A DNA stretch of 37,030 nucleotides. Source: a virus. The stretch spans positions 1-37,030 of the IMG/VR virus record IMGVR_UViG_3300008259_000411; one strand, written 5' to 3'. The translations under genes were made by a program, and so were the position numbers. Positions 7,467 through 17,809 of this stretch are shown one piece after another. Each line of letters begins with the position of its first letter. The stretch's first letter is position 1. The notes beneath the pieces are model-generated. The model made no database searches, was not told the origin of the DNA, and saw only the letters and a list, made by a program, of their open reading frames with translations.

Positions 7467-8081
7467 ATGGCAGCTGGAGATTCAGCATTATCAGTTTGTT
7501 CTGATGCACTAATATTATTAGGCGCTAAGCCTATTGCTTCTTTTACGGAAGGCACTGATGAATCATCTGCTTGCGATAGACTTTATGCAGATGTAAGAGA
7601 TCAAGCTTTAACTTTATATCCATGGTCATTCTCATTTAAAAAAGTTCAATGTGCTAGACTGGTCACTACACCGGTTACCGAATACAAATACGAATATCAA
7701 CTTCCAGCAGATAGATTAGCTTCACCAAGAGCAGTTTATGATGCTAATGAAGTAGGATCGCCAGTTAGAAATGATTACAGAATCATGGGCGATAAATTAT
7801 TAACAGACTATGAAGAAGTATGGGTAGATTACCAATACTCTGTGACAGAGCCAAATATGCCTGTCTATTTCATTCAATTACTTAAATACTTAATGGCATG
7901 GCATTTATGTGTGCCTATTACAGATCAAGTAGAAAAAGCTCAATATTGGCAAGCTGTAGCTACAGGATCACCAGGCGAAAATGGTCGTGGTGGTTATATG
8001 CGTCAAGCTATGAATATTGATGGCCAAGGACAACCAGTAAACGCGATACAAGACTTCTCATTAATTAATGTGAGGTATTAA
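7467..8081 (+). CDS. Tail tubular protein A / adaptor, T7 gp11-like
   Basis: 204 residues, near the 196 of T7 gp11. It forms the ring joining portal to nozzle. The N-terminal SVCSDALILLGAKPIASFTEG and CDRLYADVRDQALTLYPWSFSFKKVQ segments are hallmarks of this family, followed by YEYQLPADRLASPRAVYD and IMGDKLLTDYEEVWVDYQY. It has an ATG preceded by TGGAGA at 7453-7458. The stop overlaps the next gene start by one base, as is usual for gp11-gp12 pairs. Confidence 0.9.
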   Translation: MAAGDSALSVCSDALILLGAKPIASFTEGTDESSACDRLYADVRDQALTLYPWSFSFKKVQCARLVTTPVTEYKYEYQLPADRLASPRAVYDANEVGSPVRNDYRIMGDKLLTDYEEVWVDYQYSVTEPNMPVYFIQLLKYLMAWHLCVPITDQVEKAQYWQAVATGSPGENGRGGYMRQAMNIDGQGQPVNAIQDFSLINVRY

Positions 8082-10084
8082 TGGCTCGCTTTGTTACAGT
8101 TCAAACTAACTTCACCACAGGCGAATTAGATCCTCTATTACGCGCTCGAATAGATTTAAAATCATACGAGAATGCATTAGAAACAGCACAAAACGTATTC
8201 TGTCAGCCACAAGGTGGTATCACTCGTAGATCTGGCACACGTTATATTAACTCACTTCCAAACGCTGGATCTGAATCAGCAGCTAATGGTGTTCGTCTAG
8301 TAGCTTTTGAATTCTCAACATCAGATAGTTATATGCTTTGTTTTACACATAATCGTATGCATGTGTATAAAAATGGCGCATTAATTACTAACATTAATGG
8401 ATCTGGTAATGATTACCTTAGCACTTCTGGTGTTAGCTTAACATCTGCTAGATTAAATGAAATGTGCTGGACTCAATCAGCAGATACATTGATTATCACA
8501 CACGAAGATATTAATCCCGTTAAGATTGTGCGTGGTGCTACAGACGCATCATGGACAGCTACAGCTATTACATTTGATAGCATTCCTAAATATGCATTTA
8601 GCATTTCATACTCTAACCCAGCTGGAACATTAACACCATCAGGTATTTCTGGTAAGGTCAAGCTTACTGCATCTACAGGAACGCCATTCTCAGCAGCGTC
8701 AGTAGGCCAATATATTAATGTTATTCCACAAGGCCGTGCAAAGATTGTTCAGTATCTTACAGCAACTACAGTTAATGTAGTAACCGAGTTTCCATTCTTT
8801 GATACTACTGCTATTGCTAGTGGTGATTGGGAAATAGAATCTGGTTATGAAGATGTATGGTCAGCATCTAAAGGATGGCCAAGAACAGCTACATTCCATC
8901 AAGGTCGTTTATATTTTGGTGGATCTAAATCAAGACCATCAACTGTATGGGGATCTATTGTAGGATTATTTTTTGACTTTGATCCTACAGAAGGATTAGA
9001 TGATGATGCATTGGAAGCTACATTAGATACTAATACATTTAATGCTATTACAGATATTATCTCTGGTCGAGATCTTACTATGTTTACTACAGGCGGTGAG
9101 TTTTATGTGCCACAACAAGGTCTAGAACCTATTACGCCTACATCATTTTTCTTGCAAGCTACAAGTCGTAATGGATCAAAACCAGGTATAAGAGTTCAGC
9201 AATTAGAAAATGGTATTTTATTTATTCAAAGACAAGGTAAGTCTTTAGCAGAAATTCAATACTCAGATACTCAGCTTACTTATGTTACATCAAAGATATC
9301 GCTATTATCTGGACACTTATTAAAAACACCTAAACGCATGGCATTAAGACGCGCTGTAGATACAGACGAAAACGATATGCTTCTTGTAGTCAATGGTGAT
9401 GATGGCACTATGGCAGCTTATTCATTAATGAGATCACAAAATGTTATTGCACCATCGGAACTTATTACATCACAAGGATCTTTTATAGATGTTAGCGTTG
9501 ATATTACTACTATATATGCAGTTGTTAAAAGAACCATATCTGGCACAGATCAATACTATGTGGAAAAAGTAGAGCATAGTTTATTAACAGATAGTGCCAA
9601 AACAGGCGGAGTAGCTTCATCAGTATCTATGAGCCATCTAGTAGGCAAAGAAGTTAATATCATTCTTGATGGTATTGTGCAAGCTAATCAAACAGTGCCA
9701 GCTGGTGGGACAGTATCATTCCCTAGAGCATCAACATCATCTTATGAAGTAGGATTGCCAATTGTTGTGCAAGCGACTACAATGCCGATAGATCTTAAAG
9801 TTCAATCTGGCACAAGACTTGGATTTAAAAAACGTATTGTTGAAGTTAATGCATTGGTATTAGAAACACAAAATATGGTTATTAATAACATAGAAGTTCC
9901 ATTTAGATCATTTGACACACCATTAACATTAGACGCAGATGTGCCAGAGTTTACAGGCACAAAAGTATTGCATGGTATATTAGGGTATAGTAACGAAGCT
10001 AAGATTACTATTACACAAAATGCACCATTAAAATTTACCTTACTAGGTATGGAATATAAAGTAGCAGTTACTCAAGGAGCATAA
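8081..10084 (+). CDS. Tail tubular protein B / nozzle, T7 gp12-like
   Basis: 667 residues (T7 gp12 is about 794). It forms the tail nozzle. The N-terminus TNFTTGELDPLLRARIDLKSYENAL with FCQPQGGITRRSGTRYIN is the typical opening of this family, followed by repeated beta segments (WPRTATFHQGRLYFGGS) and a long beta-rich C-terminus. It directly follows tail tube A and overlaps it by one base. Shorter than the T7 protein but complete at both ends. Confidence 0.9.
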   Translation: MARFVTVQTNFTTGELDPLLRARIDLKSYENALETAQNVFCQPQGGITRRSGTRYINSLPNAGSESAANGVRLVAFEFSTSDSYMLCFTHNRMHVYKNGALITNINGSGNDYLSTSGVSLTSARLNEMCWTQSADTLIITHEDINPVKIVRGATDASWTATAITFDSIPKYAFSISYSNPAGTLTPSGISGKVKLTASTGTPFSAASVGQYINVIPQGRAKIVQYLTATTVNVVTEFPFFDTTAIASGDWEIESGYEDVWSASKGWPRTATFHQGRLYFGGSKSRPSTVWGSIVGLFFDFDPTEGLDDDALEATLDTNTFNAITDIISGRDLTMFTTGGEFYVPQQGLEPITPTSFFLQATSRNGSKPGIRVQQLENGILFIQRQGKSLAEIQYSDTQLTYVTSKISLLSGHLLKTPKRMALRRAVDTDENDMLLVVNGDDGTMAAYSLMRSQNVIAPSELITSQGSFIDVSVDITTIYAVVKRTISGTDQYYVEKVEHSLLTDSAKTGGVASSVSMSHLVGKEVNIILDGIVQANQTVPAGGTVSFPRASTSSYEVGLPIVVQATTMPIDLKVQSGTRLGFKKRIVEVNALVLETQNMVINNIEVPFRSFDTPLTLDADVPEFTGTKVLHGILGYSNEAKITITQNAPLKFTLLGMEYKVAVTQGA

Positions 10085-10086
10085 AG

Positions 10087-10740
10087 ATGTCATTTTTAGC
10101 AGCAGCACCGGCGATGGGAATTGTAGGCTCTACAGGAGCTATAGGCCCTACATTATTATCTAGTGCCATAGCGCCTACAGCTATTACCGCAGCATCAACG
10201 GCTGCTATTGCCCCTAGCTTTTTAACAGCAACACCATCATTCTTTGGTGGAATTACAAGCGCATTTCAAAATGTATATAATGCTGTTCAGCCATATACGC
10301 CTATGTTATCTGCTGCTGGACAAGTATTTCAAGGCCTTAATGCTTTGCAAGCTGGACAAACACAAGCCAGCATGTATCGATTACAACAAATACAACTTGA
10401 ATCTAAATTAATTAATGACAGACTAAACATGACTCGTCAGTCTAATGACGTATTAAGACGACTTAATGCAGCTAACGCATCAGCTGTAGCTAGAGGTTAT
10501 GCTGGTGGTGTTAAAGGATACGAAGGATCTAGCGCTATGCTTATGGCACTAAACGATAAGTATGCTGGACAAGACTTAGAAGTTATACAAGAAAACATTA
10601 AAACATCTGGCACTTATGGTCAGATTCAAGATAGCATGCTTACAACGGCAGCAGATAAAGCAATTTCTGGATCTTATTCTGAAGCCTTTGCAAGCGTTGG
10701 AAAAGCATTTTATTTATATAGCACACTAAAAACAGCTTAA
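10087..10740 (+). CDS. Internal virion protein, T7 gp14-like
   Basis: 217 residues. In T7, gp14 is ejected and forms the outer-membrane channel part of the DNA ejection conduit. Here a hydrophobic, Ala/Gly/Thr-rich N-terminus (residues 1-60) is followed by a helical region with YRLQQIQLESKLINDRLNMTRQSND and VARGYAGGVKGYEGSSAML, then a final helix. Size and order (after nozzle, before the large internal proteins) match gp14. It starts two bases after the upstream stop, with GGAGC upstream. Confidence 0.75.
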   Translation: MSFLAAAPAMGIVGSTGAIGPTLLSSAIAPTAITAASTAAIAPSFLTATPSFFGGITSAFQNVYNAVQPYTPMLSAAGQVFQGLNALQAGQTQASMYRLQQIQLESKLINDRLNMTRQSNDVLRRLNAANASAVARGYAGGVKGYEGSSAMLMALNDKYAGQDLEVIQENIKTSGTYGQIQDSMLTTAADKAISGSYSEAFASVGKAFYLYSTLKTA

Positions 10741-10749
10741 GGAAAAGTT

Positions 10750-12948
10750 ATGGCAGAGAGTCCACGTTATCAAAGGGCAAATGTAATATATGCTGATATG
10801 CCTAATATTCAGCCAACAGGGCTACAAGAAGAACTAGCATCTAGTAGACGTATTAGTTCTGCTCTTGACCAAATGATTGGCATTACTACCGACATTGGTA
10901 AAAGATATGCTATGGAAGCTGCTGGTAAATATAGCATTGAAAATCCAATAACAAAAGAACAATTGCTAGAAGCTCAAAAGACAAATGCCAATCCTATTGC
11001 TAAAGATCTTAAAGGCGGAACAATATTTAATGATACTTTAAAGAAAGTATATGCTCAACAAGCATCATCAGAGTTTACTCAAATAGCTTATACGCATTTT
11101 GAAGATGTATTAAAGCAAGTAGAGAATGGAACGCTATCAGATCCAGAGTCTATTAGACAATCACTTGATGCTATTATCAAACCACAATCACAAATATTAA
11201 GTAACATTGATGTTGAAACTGGTGTTGGTTATGATGCTAAAGCTACTGCTTATGCTAACACATACTTTAAACAAGCTAACAAAGAATTAGAAAGACAAGC
11301 TAGAGAACGCATTGATTTATTATCTAACGATACTATTAATGCCAAAGTTAAACAATTTGAATTAGCTTCACTTAATGAATCAGATCCTGTTATCTTAAAG
11401 AATTTATTAGATACACATTTAGAGGATGCAGATGGCACATTCAAACAAAGTAATCATCGTGTTGCTCTTTATGGCCAATTACAGCAAAGATTAAATTATG
11501 TATTAAATAATCGTTTTGCTGAGTATATGGCTAGTATAGCTGGATCAGAAGCTAATGCTATGAAAATGCTTCAAAAGAATAATGCTAAAGCATATACATC
11601 ATTTTGGAAATCAAAAACAGCAGAAGAACAAGATGACCTAAGACAATTTGTGTTAAAAGAAATTAGATTTAGAAATGCTGGTGCAGAAGAATCTGAACGT
11701 CAATTTAAATCTAAACTTAATACTATAGAAGGAATGCTTAAGGATGGCGTTGAGCCAGACAATGAAAGTCTACAATGGATTATGACTAATGTAGGCTCAT
11801 TAAGCCCAGATAGCTTAGTAAGAAAAGATGTTGATATTTTAACTACAAAAGTAAAGATCTATAAAGACTTAAACAGCATGTCTTTGTTAGATAGAGAAGC
11901 TTATGAACAAAAGATTACATCTAATAGAACAGCAGATAATTATGCTTTAGTTGAATTTGTAAAAGACTCTAATAGTAAATATAGAGATAGTTTATCTAAA
12001 GATTTTATTGGCACAATGAAGAAACAAGATAAATACAAAGGAAGTGCATTAGACTTTTCATTGCCAGACTCTAGATTTCAACCTCAAGTAGATGAGAGAA
12101 TTAAAACAGCTGATCTATTTGGTAGAGTTAATAACGTTAAGCCAAGTTATTTAGATGAAGGCGAAATAGAATCATTTAGAGCTGAATATCAAAAAGCAAG
12201 CACACAAGATAAACAATTAATTATGGGTCGTATAGTTAAAACATTTGGCTCAAAGGCTGGTGTAGTATTTGACCAACTATCTCCTAAAGATCCAGTTATG
12301 GGGCATCTTGGTGGATTATTTGTCAATCAATCAAATAAAGAAACTCTTGATGCTGTTATTAAAGGGCAAGACATTATTAACTCTGGAATCAAGTATGATG
12401 TTAATAAATTAACAGAATCATCTGCTATTAGAAACGTTATAGGTGATGCATTTTATGATGTGCCTAAAATACAAACAGCAGTGATTGAAACAGCTAAAGC
12501 ATTATATGCAGAAGAAGCTGTTAGAAAGAACTATGCTAAATTCAATGGATCAGCATTTGAAGAAGCTTTGCAAAAAGCTGCTGGTCAAAAGTCTGGTCCA
12601 GATGGAAAATTGTATGGTGGCATTATTAAACATAATGGCGTAAAAGTATCTATTCCGTCTAGCATTCCAACAAAAGAATTTGATAATGTAATGGATAAGG
12701 CTACATTGGCAGACTTTAGATATGCCTCTGATAACTTTGCTATGCGTAAAAATACCAATGGATTATTTGATGACAATAATCTTGAGTATACATCAGACAA
12801 GCTTAAAGAAGCTGTATTGATACCTATTGATAGTAACAGAGCTAAATTGCGTATAGGCAATTCATTACTAACACTTAAGGGTGGATACGACTTAGTGATT
12901 AATCTTGATGTTTTATATAGAAAACTTAAGGACGAGAAAAGACTTTAA
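10750..12948 (+). CDS. Internal virion protein, T7 gp15-like
   Basis: 732 residues, near the 747 of T7 gp15. Almost entirely helical and highly charged, with no recognisable enzyme motif. In T7, gp15 forms the periplasmic tunnel during DNA ejection. The assignment rests on length, helical composition and position between gp14-like and the largest internal proteins. SD GGAAAA is at 10741-10746. The stop overlaps the next ATG (TAATG at 12946-12950). Confidence 0.7.
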   Translation: MAESPRYQRANVIYADMPNIQPTGLQEELASSRRISSALDQMIGITTDIGKRYAMEAAGKYSIENPITKEQLLEAQKTNANPIAKDLKGGTIFNDTLKKVYAQQASSEFTQIAYTHFEDVLKQVENGTLSDPESIRQSLDAIIKPQSQILSNIDVETGVGYDAKATAYANTYFKQANKELERQARERIDLLSNDTINAKVKQFELASLNESDPVILKNLLDTHLEDADGTFKQSNHRVALYGQLQQRLNYVLNNRFAEYMASIAGSEANAMKMLQKNNAKAYTSFWKSKTAEEQDDLRQFVLKEIRFRNAGAEESERQFKSKLNTIEGMLKDGVEPDNESLQWIMTNVGSLSPDSLVRKDVDILTTKVKIYKDLNSMSLLDREAYEQKITSNRTADNYALVEFVKDSNSKYRDSLSKDFIGTMKKQDKYKGSALDFSLPDSRFQPQVDERIKTADLFGRVNNVKPSYLDEGEIESFRAEYQKASTQDKQLIMGRIVKTFGSKAGVVFDQLSPKDPVMGHLGGLFVNQSNKETLDAVIKGQDIINSGIKYDVNKLTESSAIRNVIGDAFYDVPKIQTAVIETAKALYAEEAVRKNYAKFNGSAFEEALQKAAGQKSGPDGKLYGGIIKHNGVKVSIPSSIPTKEFDNVMDKATLADFRYASDNFAMRKNTNGLFDDNNLEYTSDKLKEAVLIPIDSNRAKLRIGNSLLTLKGGYDLVINLDVLYRKLKDEKRL

Positions 12949-15311
12949 TGGGGATTTACTATACAGAAGTTGATACGTCTACCTATGCCAAAGGAAGCTT
13001 TGGTGGGGAAGATACTGGCTTTATAGAAAACATTAAAGCGTCTTATCGCGCAGAAGATGCGTTTGGTGATGACAACTCTAAAGCTGTAGCTTTAGACAAA
13101 GTATGGTATCCAACTAAAAAGAAATTCTTAGAGCGCGTTAAAATGCCAGACGTTGAAAAGACTAAGTTGTTTGGCGCATTAGATAATTTTACAGTATTCA
13201 ATAAGCCTTATGTAGAAACTGTTAATAACTCTATAAAGTATATTAAAGAGAATCCAGATTTATTTCCAGAAGAAGAATTCCAAAACATAACGCTTGAATC
13301 TTTAGAAGAACAAGCTAAAGAGTATACACGTCAAAAGTTAGAAGATAGAGATAGTATTGCATCACGTCAAACGTTTAGTGGCGGTGTTGGTGAGTTTATA
13401 GGAACGGCAGCTGGAGCTACTTCATTTACAGACGCATTAAGCTTGGCAGTGCCTACAAAGAAAATACCATATCTAAATACTTTAATTAATAAGATGTTTC
13501 AAAACGTCATTATTAATACTGGAACAGAAGCTGTTAAGTATCCAGAAATTAAATCATGGACTGAAGAAGTTACAGGCGATCAATATACATTTGATGAGTT
13601 TTTACAGCATGAACGTGATGTTGCTTTAGGCACTGTAGCTTTTACTGGTGCATTTGAAGGTCTTGCTAAAACACCAAAAGTGTATAGATTTACTAAAGAC
13701 AAAACATTAAAAGGCATTGAATTATTACAAGATGCTTATGCTAAAAAATTTGGCGAGAAAGCAGAAAAGAATGTAGATCTTGAAGCTATTAAAGCTAGAG
13801 ATGAAATTGATACATACATTAATAGCACTAACCCAATTAACAATGATGCTGGTAACTTAGAGCATCAAAATAGATTAGATCAAACTGTAGATGCTATGTC
13901 TACTAAAGACTTAACTAAGCTACCTAAAGATCCACCATCTGATCCTAAAGTGCCTAAAGACATTTATCACTATGAGCGAGATAAAGATCATATTAAATTT
14001 TATGATCCAAATGAAATCAAGGTAGATGCTGAAACATTTCAGTTTAAAGCTGGTGGTGATATTTATGGCGTTACTGAAAGATTAAAAGATGTTAAGCAAT
14101 GGGACCCTATTAGTGCTAATACAGTCATTGTGTATGAAAAGGCTGATGGCGATAAGTTTATTGTAGATGGTCACCAAAGATTAGCTTTAGCTAAAAAACT
14201 ACTTGCAGAGAATCCAGATCAAAAGATAGATATTATAGGCTTTCCATTAAGAGAGATAGACAATGTATCTATGGAAGAAGCTAAGATCATTGCTGCATTT
14301 AAGAATATTAGAGAAGGCACAGGCACAGCTATAGACGCAGCTAAGATACTTAAAGTATCTCCAGATCTATTAGGCACATTACCGCCAAGATCAGCATTAG
14401 TTCAACAAGCCCAAGGCCTTATACAGTTAAGTGATGATGCATTTAGATTAATCAATAATGACGTTATTCCAGCTAACTATGGTGCTATTGTTGGCAGAAA
14501 CATTACAGACCCAGCAGACCAGATTGCAGTTATAGAAATGCTTAAGAGATTAGACCCATCTAATAATAATCAAGCAGAAGCTATTGTTAGACAAATGAAG
14601 GAAACAGGCTTTTCTAAAGCTACACAAGAAAGTCTATTTGGCGAGGAAGTTATATCTGAAAGCCTATTGCTAGAACGTGCAAAGATATTAGATACATCAA
14701 TGTCAGTCATTAAGAATGATAAGCAATTATTTAAAAGCTTAATTGAAAATGCTGACAAAATAGAAGAATCTGGTAACGTATTAAACAAAGTTAATAATCA
14801 ATCAAACGAGGCTATATATGCAAAAGCGATCCAAATCATCAAGGCAAACGCGAATACCAAAGGACCAATCTCAGAGTCCCTCACAAATCTCGCAAAAGAA
14901 TTTAAAGAAGGCGGAAGCAAAGGTTTACAAGGATATGCCAGAGAGTTTGCCAACAGAGTCAGAGAATCGATTGCAAAGGGCGAGTATGATAGGATCACAA
15001 CTAGCGGAGATGGCATCGATATCGCAGTTGCGAAGGAAGCAGATAAGGTCAGCGAACCCGCAGCAAGAGAGTTAAGTTTATTTGACGAAGGCTTAGGATC
15101 TAAAGGCGAGAAAGAACAAGCTAAATCTTTAGATGTGATTGCTAAAGAAGAAATGCAAATGGCTCCAGAGATGGCTGATGTTCCAGTCTATGTAGAAAAG
15201 ATAGATCCCAATACAGGCGGTGTTATTCAAACAACACAAACTGTTAAACAGATTATGGATGAATTGGCTCAAGACGAAAGAGCGCTAAATCGATTGAAAG
15301 GTTGTATTTAA
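12948..15311 (+). CDS. Internal virion / polyvalent protein with ParB-like domain
   Basis: 787 residues. The N-terminal half is helical and includes a hydrophobic stretch (GEFIGTAAGATSFTDALSLA, about 148-167). Residues about 345-480 look like a ParB/DdrB-type nucleotide-binding domain, with VDGHQRLALAKKLL as the clearest motif, preceded by strands ISANTVIVYEKADGDKF. Such domains occur in phage polyvalent proteins that enter the cell with the DNA. No lytic transglycosylase motif, as in T7 gp16, is visible. Codon use changes sharply at about 14818-15072, matching a second open frame listed separately. It ends in TAATG with the next gene. Confidence 0.75.
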   Translation: MGIYYTEVDTSTYAKGSFGGEDTGFIENIKASYRAEDAFGDDNSKAVALDKVWYPTKKKFLERVKMPDVEKTKLFGALDNFTVFNKPYVETVNNSIKYIKENPDLFPEEEFQNITLESLEEQAKEYTRQKLEDRDSIASRQTFSGGVGEFIGTAAGATSFTDALSLAVPTKKIPYLNTLINKMFQNVIINTGTEAVKYPEIKSWTEEVTGDQYTFDEFLQHERDVALGTVAFTGAFEGLAKTPKVYRFTKDKTLKGIELLQDAYAKKFGEKAEKNVDLEAIKARDEIDTYINSTNPINNDAGNLEHQNRLDQTVDAMSTKDLTKLPKDPPSDPKVPKDIYHYERDKDHIKFYDPNEIKVDAETFQFKAGGDIYGVTERLKDVKQWDPISANTVIVYEKADGDKFIVDGHQRLALAKKLLAENPDQKIDIIGFPLREIDNVSMEEAKIIAAFKNIREGTGTAIDAAKILKVSPDLLGTLPPRSALVQQAQGLIQLSDDAFRLINNDVIPANYGAIVGRNITDPADQIAVIEMLKRLDPSNNNQAEAIVRQMKETGFSKATQESLFGEEVISESLLLERAKILDTSMSVIKNDKQLFKSLIENADKIEESGNVLNKVNNQSNEAIYAKAIQIIKANANTKGPISESLTNLAKEFKEGGSKGLQGYAREFANRVRESIAKGEYDRITTSGDGIDIAVAKEADKVSEPAARELSLFDEGLGSKGEKEQAKSLDVIAKEEMQMAPEMADVPVYVEKIDPNTGGVIQTTQTVKQIMDELAQDERALNRLKGCI
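14818..15075 (+). CDS. Candidate overprinted basic protein inside internal virion gene
   Basis: An 85-residue frame in +1 register with the host gene. It begins at an ATG with GAGG six bases upstream (14808-14811). The product is rich in Ser, Gln, Lys and Arg (MQKRSKSSRQTRIPKDQS at the start), with no hydrophobic segment. Exactly over this interval the host frame switches from T/A-ending codons to C/G-ending ones (ATC, GCG, CTC, GTC), and it returns to normal after the stop at 15073-15075. That coincidence suggests selection on the second frame. An imported DNA block is the main alternative. Not proven to be expressed. Confidence 0.35.
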   Translation: MQKRSKSSRQTRIPKDQSQSPSQISQKNLKKAEAKVYKDMPESLPTESENRLQRASMIGSQLAEMASISQLRRKQIRSANPQQES

Positions 15312-17809
15312 TGGCATTTAAAGATTGTATTGTTAATGGAGCTAATGACGGCGATCTAACGCCAGAACAAGCTAAAGCTGCTCAAGAGATGCATGAGCAA
15401 AGGCTTAGCTTACATAAAGGCCAAATGAGCGATGATGCGGCAGAAGTCTTAGCAACTAAAGAAACGCTACAAGCATTAGAAAATCAACTAAGCCATAAAA
15501 GACGTGTATTACTTTTATCTAAAGAAAAGCAAGCTGACATAGCTCGTAAGCTATTTGGAGAAGATGGTTATCGTGGTGGTAATAAAGCTGGTCAAGGAGC
15601 GCAAGCATTAATCAGCGGTGATAGATATGCTACATACAGTAATGTAGAAGCTAGACAAAAATCTATATTTGGTCAGTATCTATCTTACATGGATCAAGCA
15701 TTAGGCACATTTAGAAGGCGTGGTGTTACAGGCAATATGGCTAACATAGATACGCTATATGATGTCGTAAAAGAATTATGGGGAGCAGATACAAAAAGTT
15801 CCGTTGCTAAAGAAATAGCAGAGGCATGGACTAAGACAGCAGAGCTTGCTAGACAAAGATTTAATAAAGCTGGTGGAGCTATTGTTAAGTTAGATACATG
15901 GAGATTGCCACAAAAGCATAATGGCTTGGCTATTCTTAAAGCTGGCCGTGATACATGGACTAAATTTGTTACGCCATTACTTGATCTCAATCTTATGAAG
16001 AATGAGAAAACAGGACTAGCATTTACTAAAGAAGAATTATCACTTGCTCTTAATGAAGTATATGACACTATAGGCACTGATGGATATAGTAAGGTTAAAC
16101 CATCTGGACAACTATACACAGGCGTAAGGTCTGTATCTAATCGTTATTTAGATCATAGATTCTTAGTATTTAAAAATGCTGATGCATGGATTGAATATCA
16201 AAAAGCATTTGGAGATCCAGATGTATTTAATACTATGATTAGCTATTTACATAAGATGTCACACGATACAGCATCTATGGAAATACTAGGGCCTAATCCT
16301 AATTCAACTATGAACTTTATCAGACAGACTGTTATGAAAGATGCTGCTGAAAAGGGACTTGCAACTAAAAATGAAACACTTGTAATTAAGGCTGAAAAAG
16401 AACTTAACTTTATGGATGAGATGTGGCAAGTCTTTAATGGCTCTGCATATGCATCTGCTAATGATGTTGTGCCTAGAACATTCCAAGGTGTGCGTAATCT
16501 TATTAACTCTGCATTCTTAGGTGGCACAGCAATTACATCACTTAGTGATTTATCTTACCAAAGAATAACTGCTAAAGCTAACGGCATACCAACTAATCGT
16601 GTAATGCGCCGTATATTGAAAAACCTTAATCCATTAGATGTAGAGGAGCGTGGTCGTTTAGCATCTCGTATGGGATTAATTGCTGAATCATGGATTGGCT
16701 TAGCTCAAGCTCAAGCGCGATTTGCTGGAGAGATTACAGGGCCAGAAATTACACAACGTATATCTGACGTAGTGATGAGAGCCTCTGGATTATCAGCATG
16801 GACACAAGCTGGAAGATTTGCTTTTGGTATGGAGTTTATGGGCTACTTATCAGATAACGTAGGGAAAGCATTTGCTGAATTAGATAAGCCATTACAAAGA
16901 GGATTAAGACGTTATGGCTTTGATGAAGCTAAATGGGATCTATTACGTAAATCAGATCTATACGAATTTGAAGGATCTAAATTTTTACGTCCAGAGGAAA
17001 TACGTTTAGCTACTCACTTAAGTGAAGATGAAGCACAAGAATTATCTACAAGATTCTTAGAGATGATTCAAACAGAAACAGAATTTGCTGTGCCAACAGT
17101 GACTGTAAGAGGTAAGGCTACATTGATAGGTGCATCTCAAGCTGGCACTATCTTAGGTGAAATCTCTCGTAGCTTTGCTATGTATAAAAACTTTGCTGTG
17201 ACGCTATATCATACTCATATTATGAGAGCGCTTTCAGAAGCTACATTAAAAGGCAAGGCTGGATCTGTAGGCGACTTAGTTATATCAAGTATGCTTATGG
17301 GTGGATTAGTATTGCAATTACAAGAAATGCGTAAGGGCAGAGATCCAAGAGCTATGGATACAAAAGAATTCTGGGGAGCTGCTTTATTACAAGGTGGTGG
17401 CTTAGGTATATATGGCGACTTATTGTTTAGTAACGTTAATCGTTATGGCGCTGGCCTAGAAGATACATTAGCTGGTCCAGTTATTAACTTATTAAACAAT
17501 CTTAAGAACTTAACTATAGGTAATATATCTCAAGCATTAAAAGGCGAAGATACTAATGTAGCCAGCGAAACACTTAAAATGATACAAACCTATACTCCCG
17601 GCTCAACTTTGTGGTATTTAAACCTTATGATGCAAAGAGAGATATGGGAAAGAATGCAGCTATGGATTGATCCTAATTACATGGATAGATTGAATAGAAT
17701 GCAGAATAAATACTTTAATGAAACAGGGCAAGAGTTCTGGTGGAAACCTGGCTATGATGCTCCAGATCGTGCGCCAGAGATATCTAGCAAAACTTTATTG
17801 ACACAATGA
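15311..17809 (+). CDS. Large internal virion protein (gp16-like position)
   Basis: 832 residues when started at the ATG at 15311, which overlaps the previous stop as TAATG; an in-frame TTG nine bases earlier is less likely. Mostly helical. Conserved-looking parts are KLDTWRLPQKHNGLAILK, NRYLDHRFLVFKNADAWIEY, AFGDPDVFNTMISYLHKMS and GPNPNSTMNF. Hydrophobic stretches near the C-terminus (GSVGDLVISSMLMGGLVLQL and LLQGGGLGIYGDLLFS) could touch membrane. I place it as the largest ejected internal protein, with the two genes 12948-17809 together covering the T7 gp16 role. Enzyme motifs are not evident. Confidence 0.7.
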   Translation: MAFKDCIVNGANDGDLTPEQAKAAQEMHEQRLSLHKGQMSDDAAEVLATKETLQALENQLSHKRRVLLLSKEKQADIARKLFGEDGYRGGNKAGQGAQALISGDRYATYSNVEARQKSIFGQYLSYMDQALGTFRRRGVTGNMANIDTLYDVVKELWGADTKSSVAKEIAEAWTKTAELARQRFNKAGGAIVKLDTWRLPQKHNGLAILKAGRDTWTKFVTPLLDLNLMKNEKTGLAFTKEELSLALNEVYDTIGTDGYSKVKPSGQLYTGVRSVSNRYLDHRFLVFKNADAWIEYQKAFGDPDVFNTMISYLHKMSHDTASMEILGPNPNSTMNFIRQTVMKDAAEKGLATKNETLVIKAEKELNFMDEMWQVFNGSAYASANDVVPRTFQGVRNLINSAFLGGTAITSLSDLSYQRITAKANGIPTNRVMRRILKNLNPLDVEERGRLASRMGLIAESWIGLAQAQARFAGEITGPEITQRISDVVMRASGLSAWTQAGRFAFGMEFMGYLSDNVGKAFAELDKPLQRGLRRYGFDEAKWDLLRKSDLYEFEGSKFLRPEEIRLATHLSEDEAQELSTRFLEMIQTETEFAVPTVTVRGKATLIGASQAGTILGEISRSFAMYKNFAVTLYHTHIMRALSEATLKGKAGSVGDLVISSMLMGGLVLQLQEMRKGRDPRAMDTKEFWGAALLQGGGLGIYGDLLFSNVNRYGAGLEDTLAGPVINLLNNLKNLTIGNISQALKGEDTNVASETLKMIQTYTPGSTLWYLNLMMQREIWERMQLWIDPNYMDRLNRMQNKYFNETGQEFWWKPGYDAPDRAPEISSKTLLTQ

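Noticed and set aside
12948-17809. Lytic transglycosylase domain in the large internal virion proteins
   Set aside because: The expected Glu-Ser type motif of the T7 gp16 N-terminus could not be seen in either protein.
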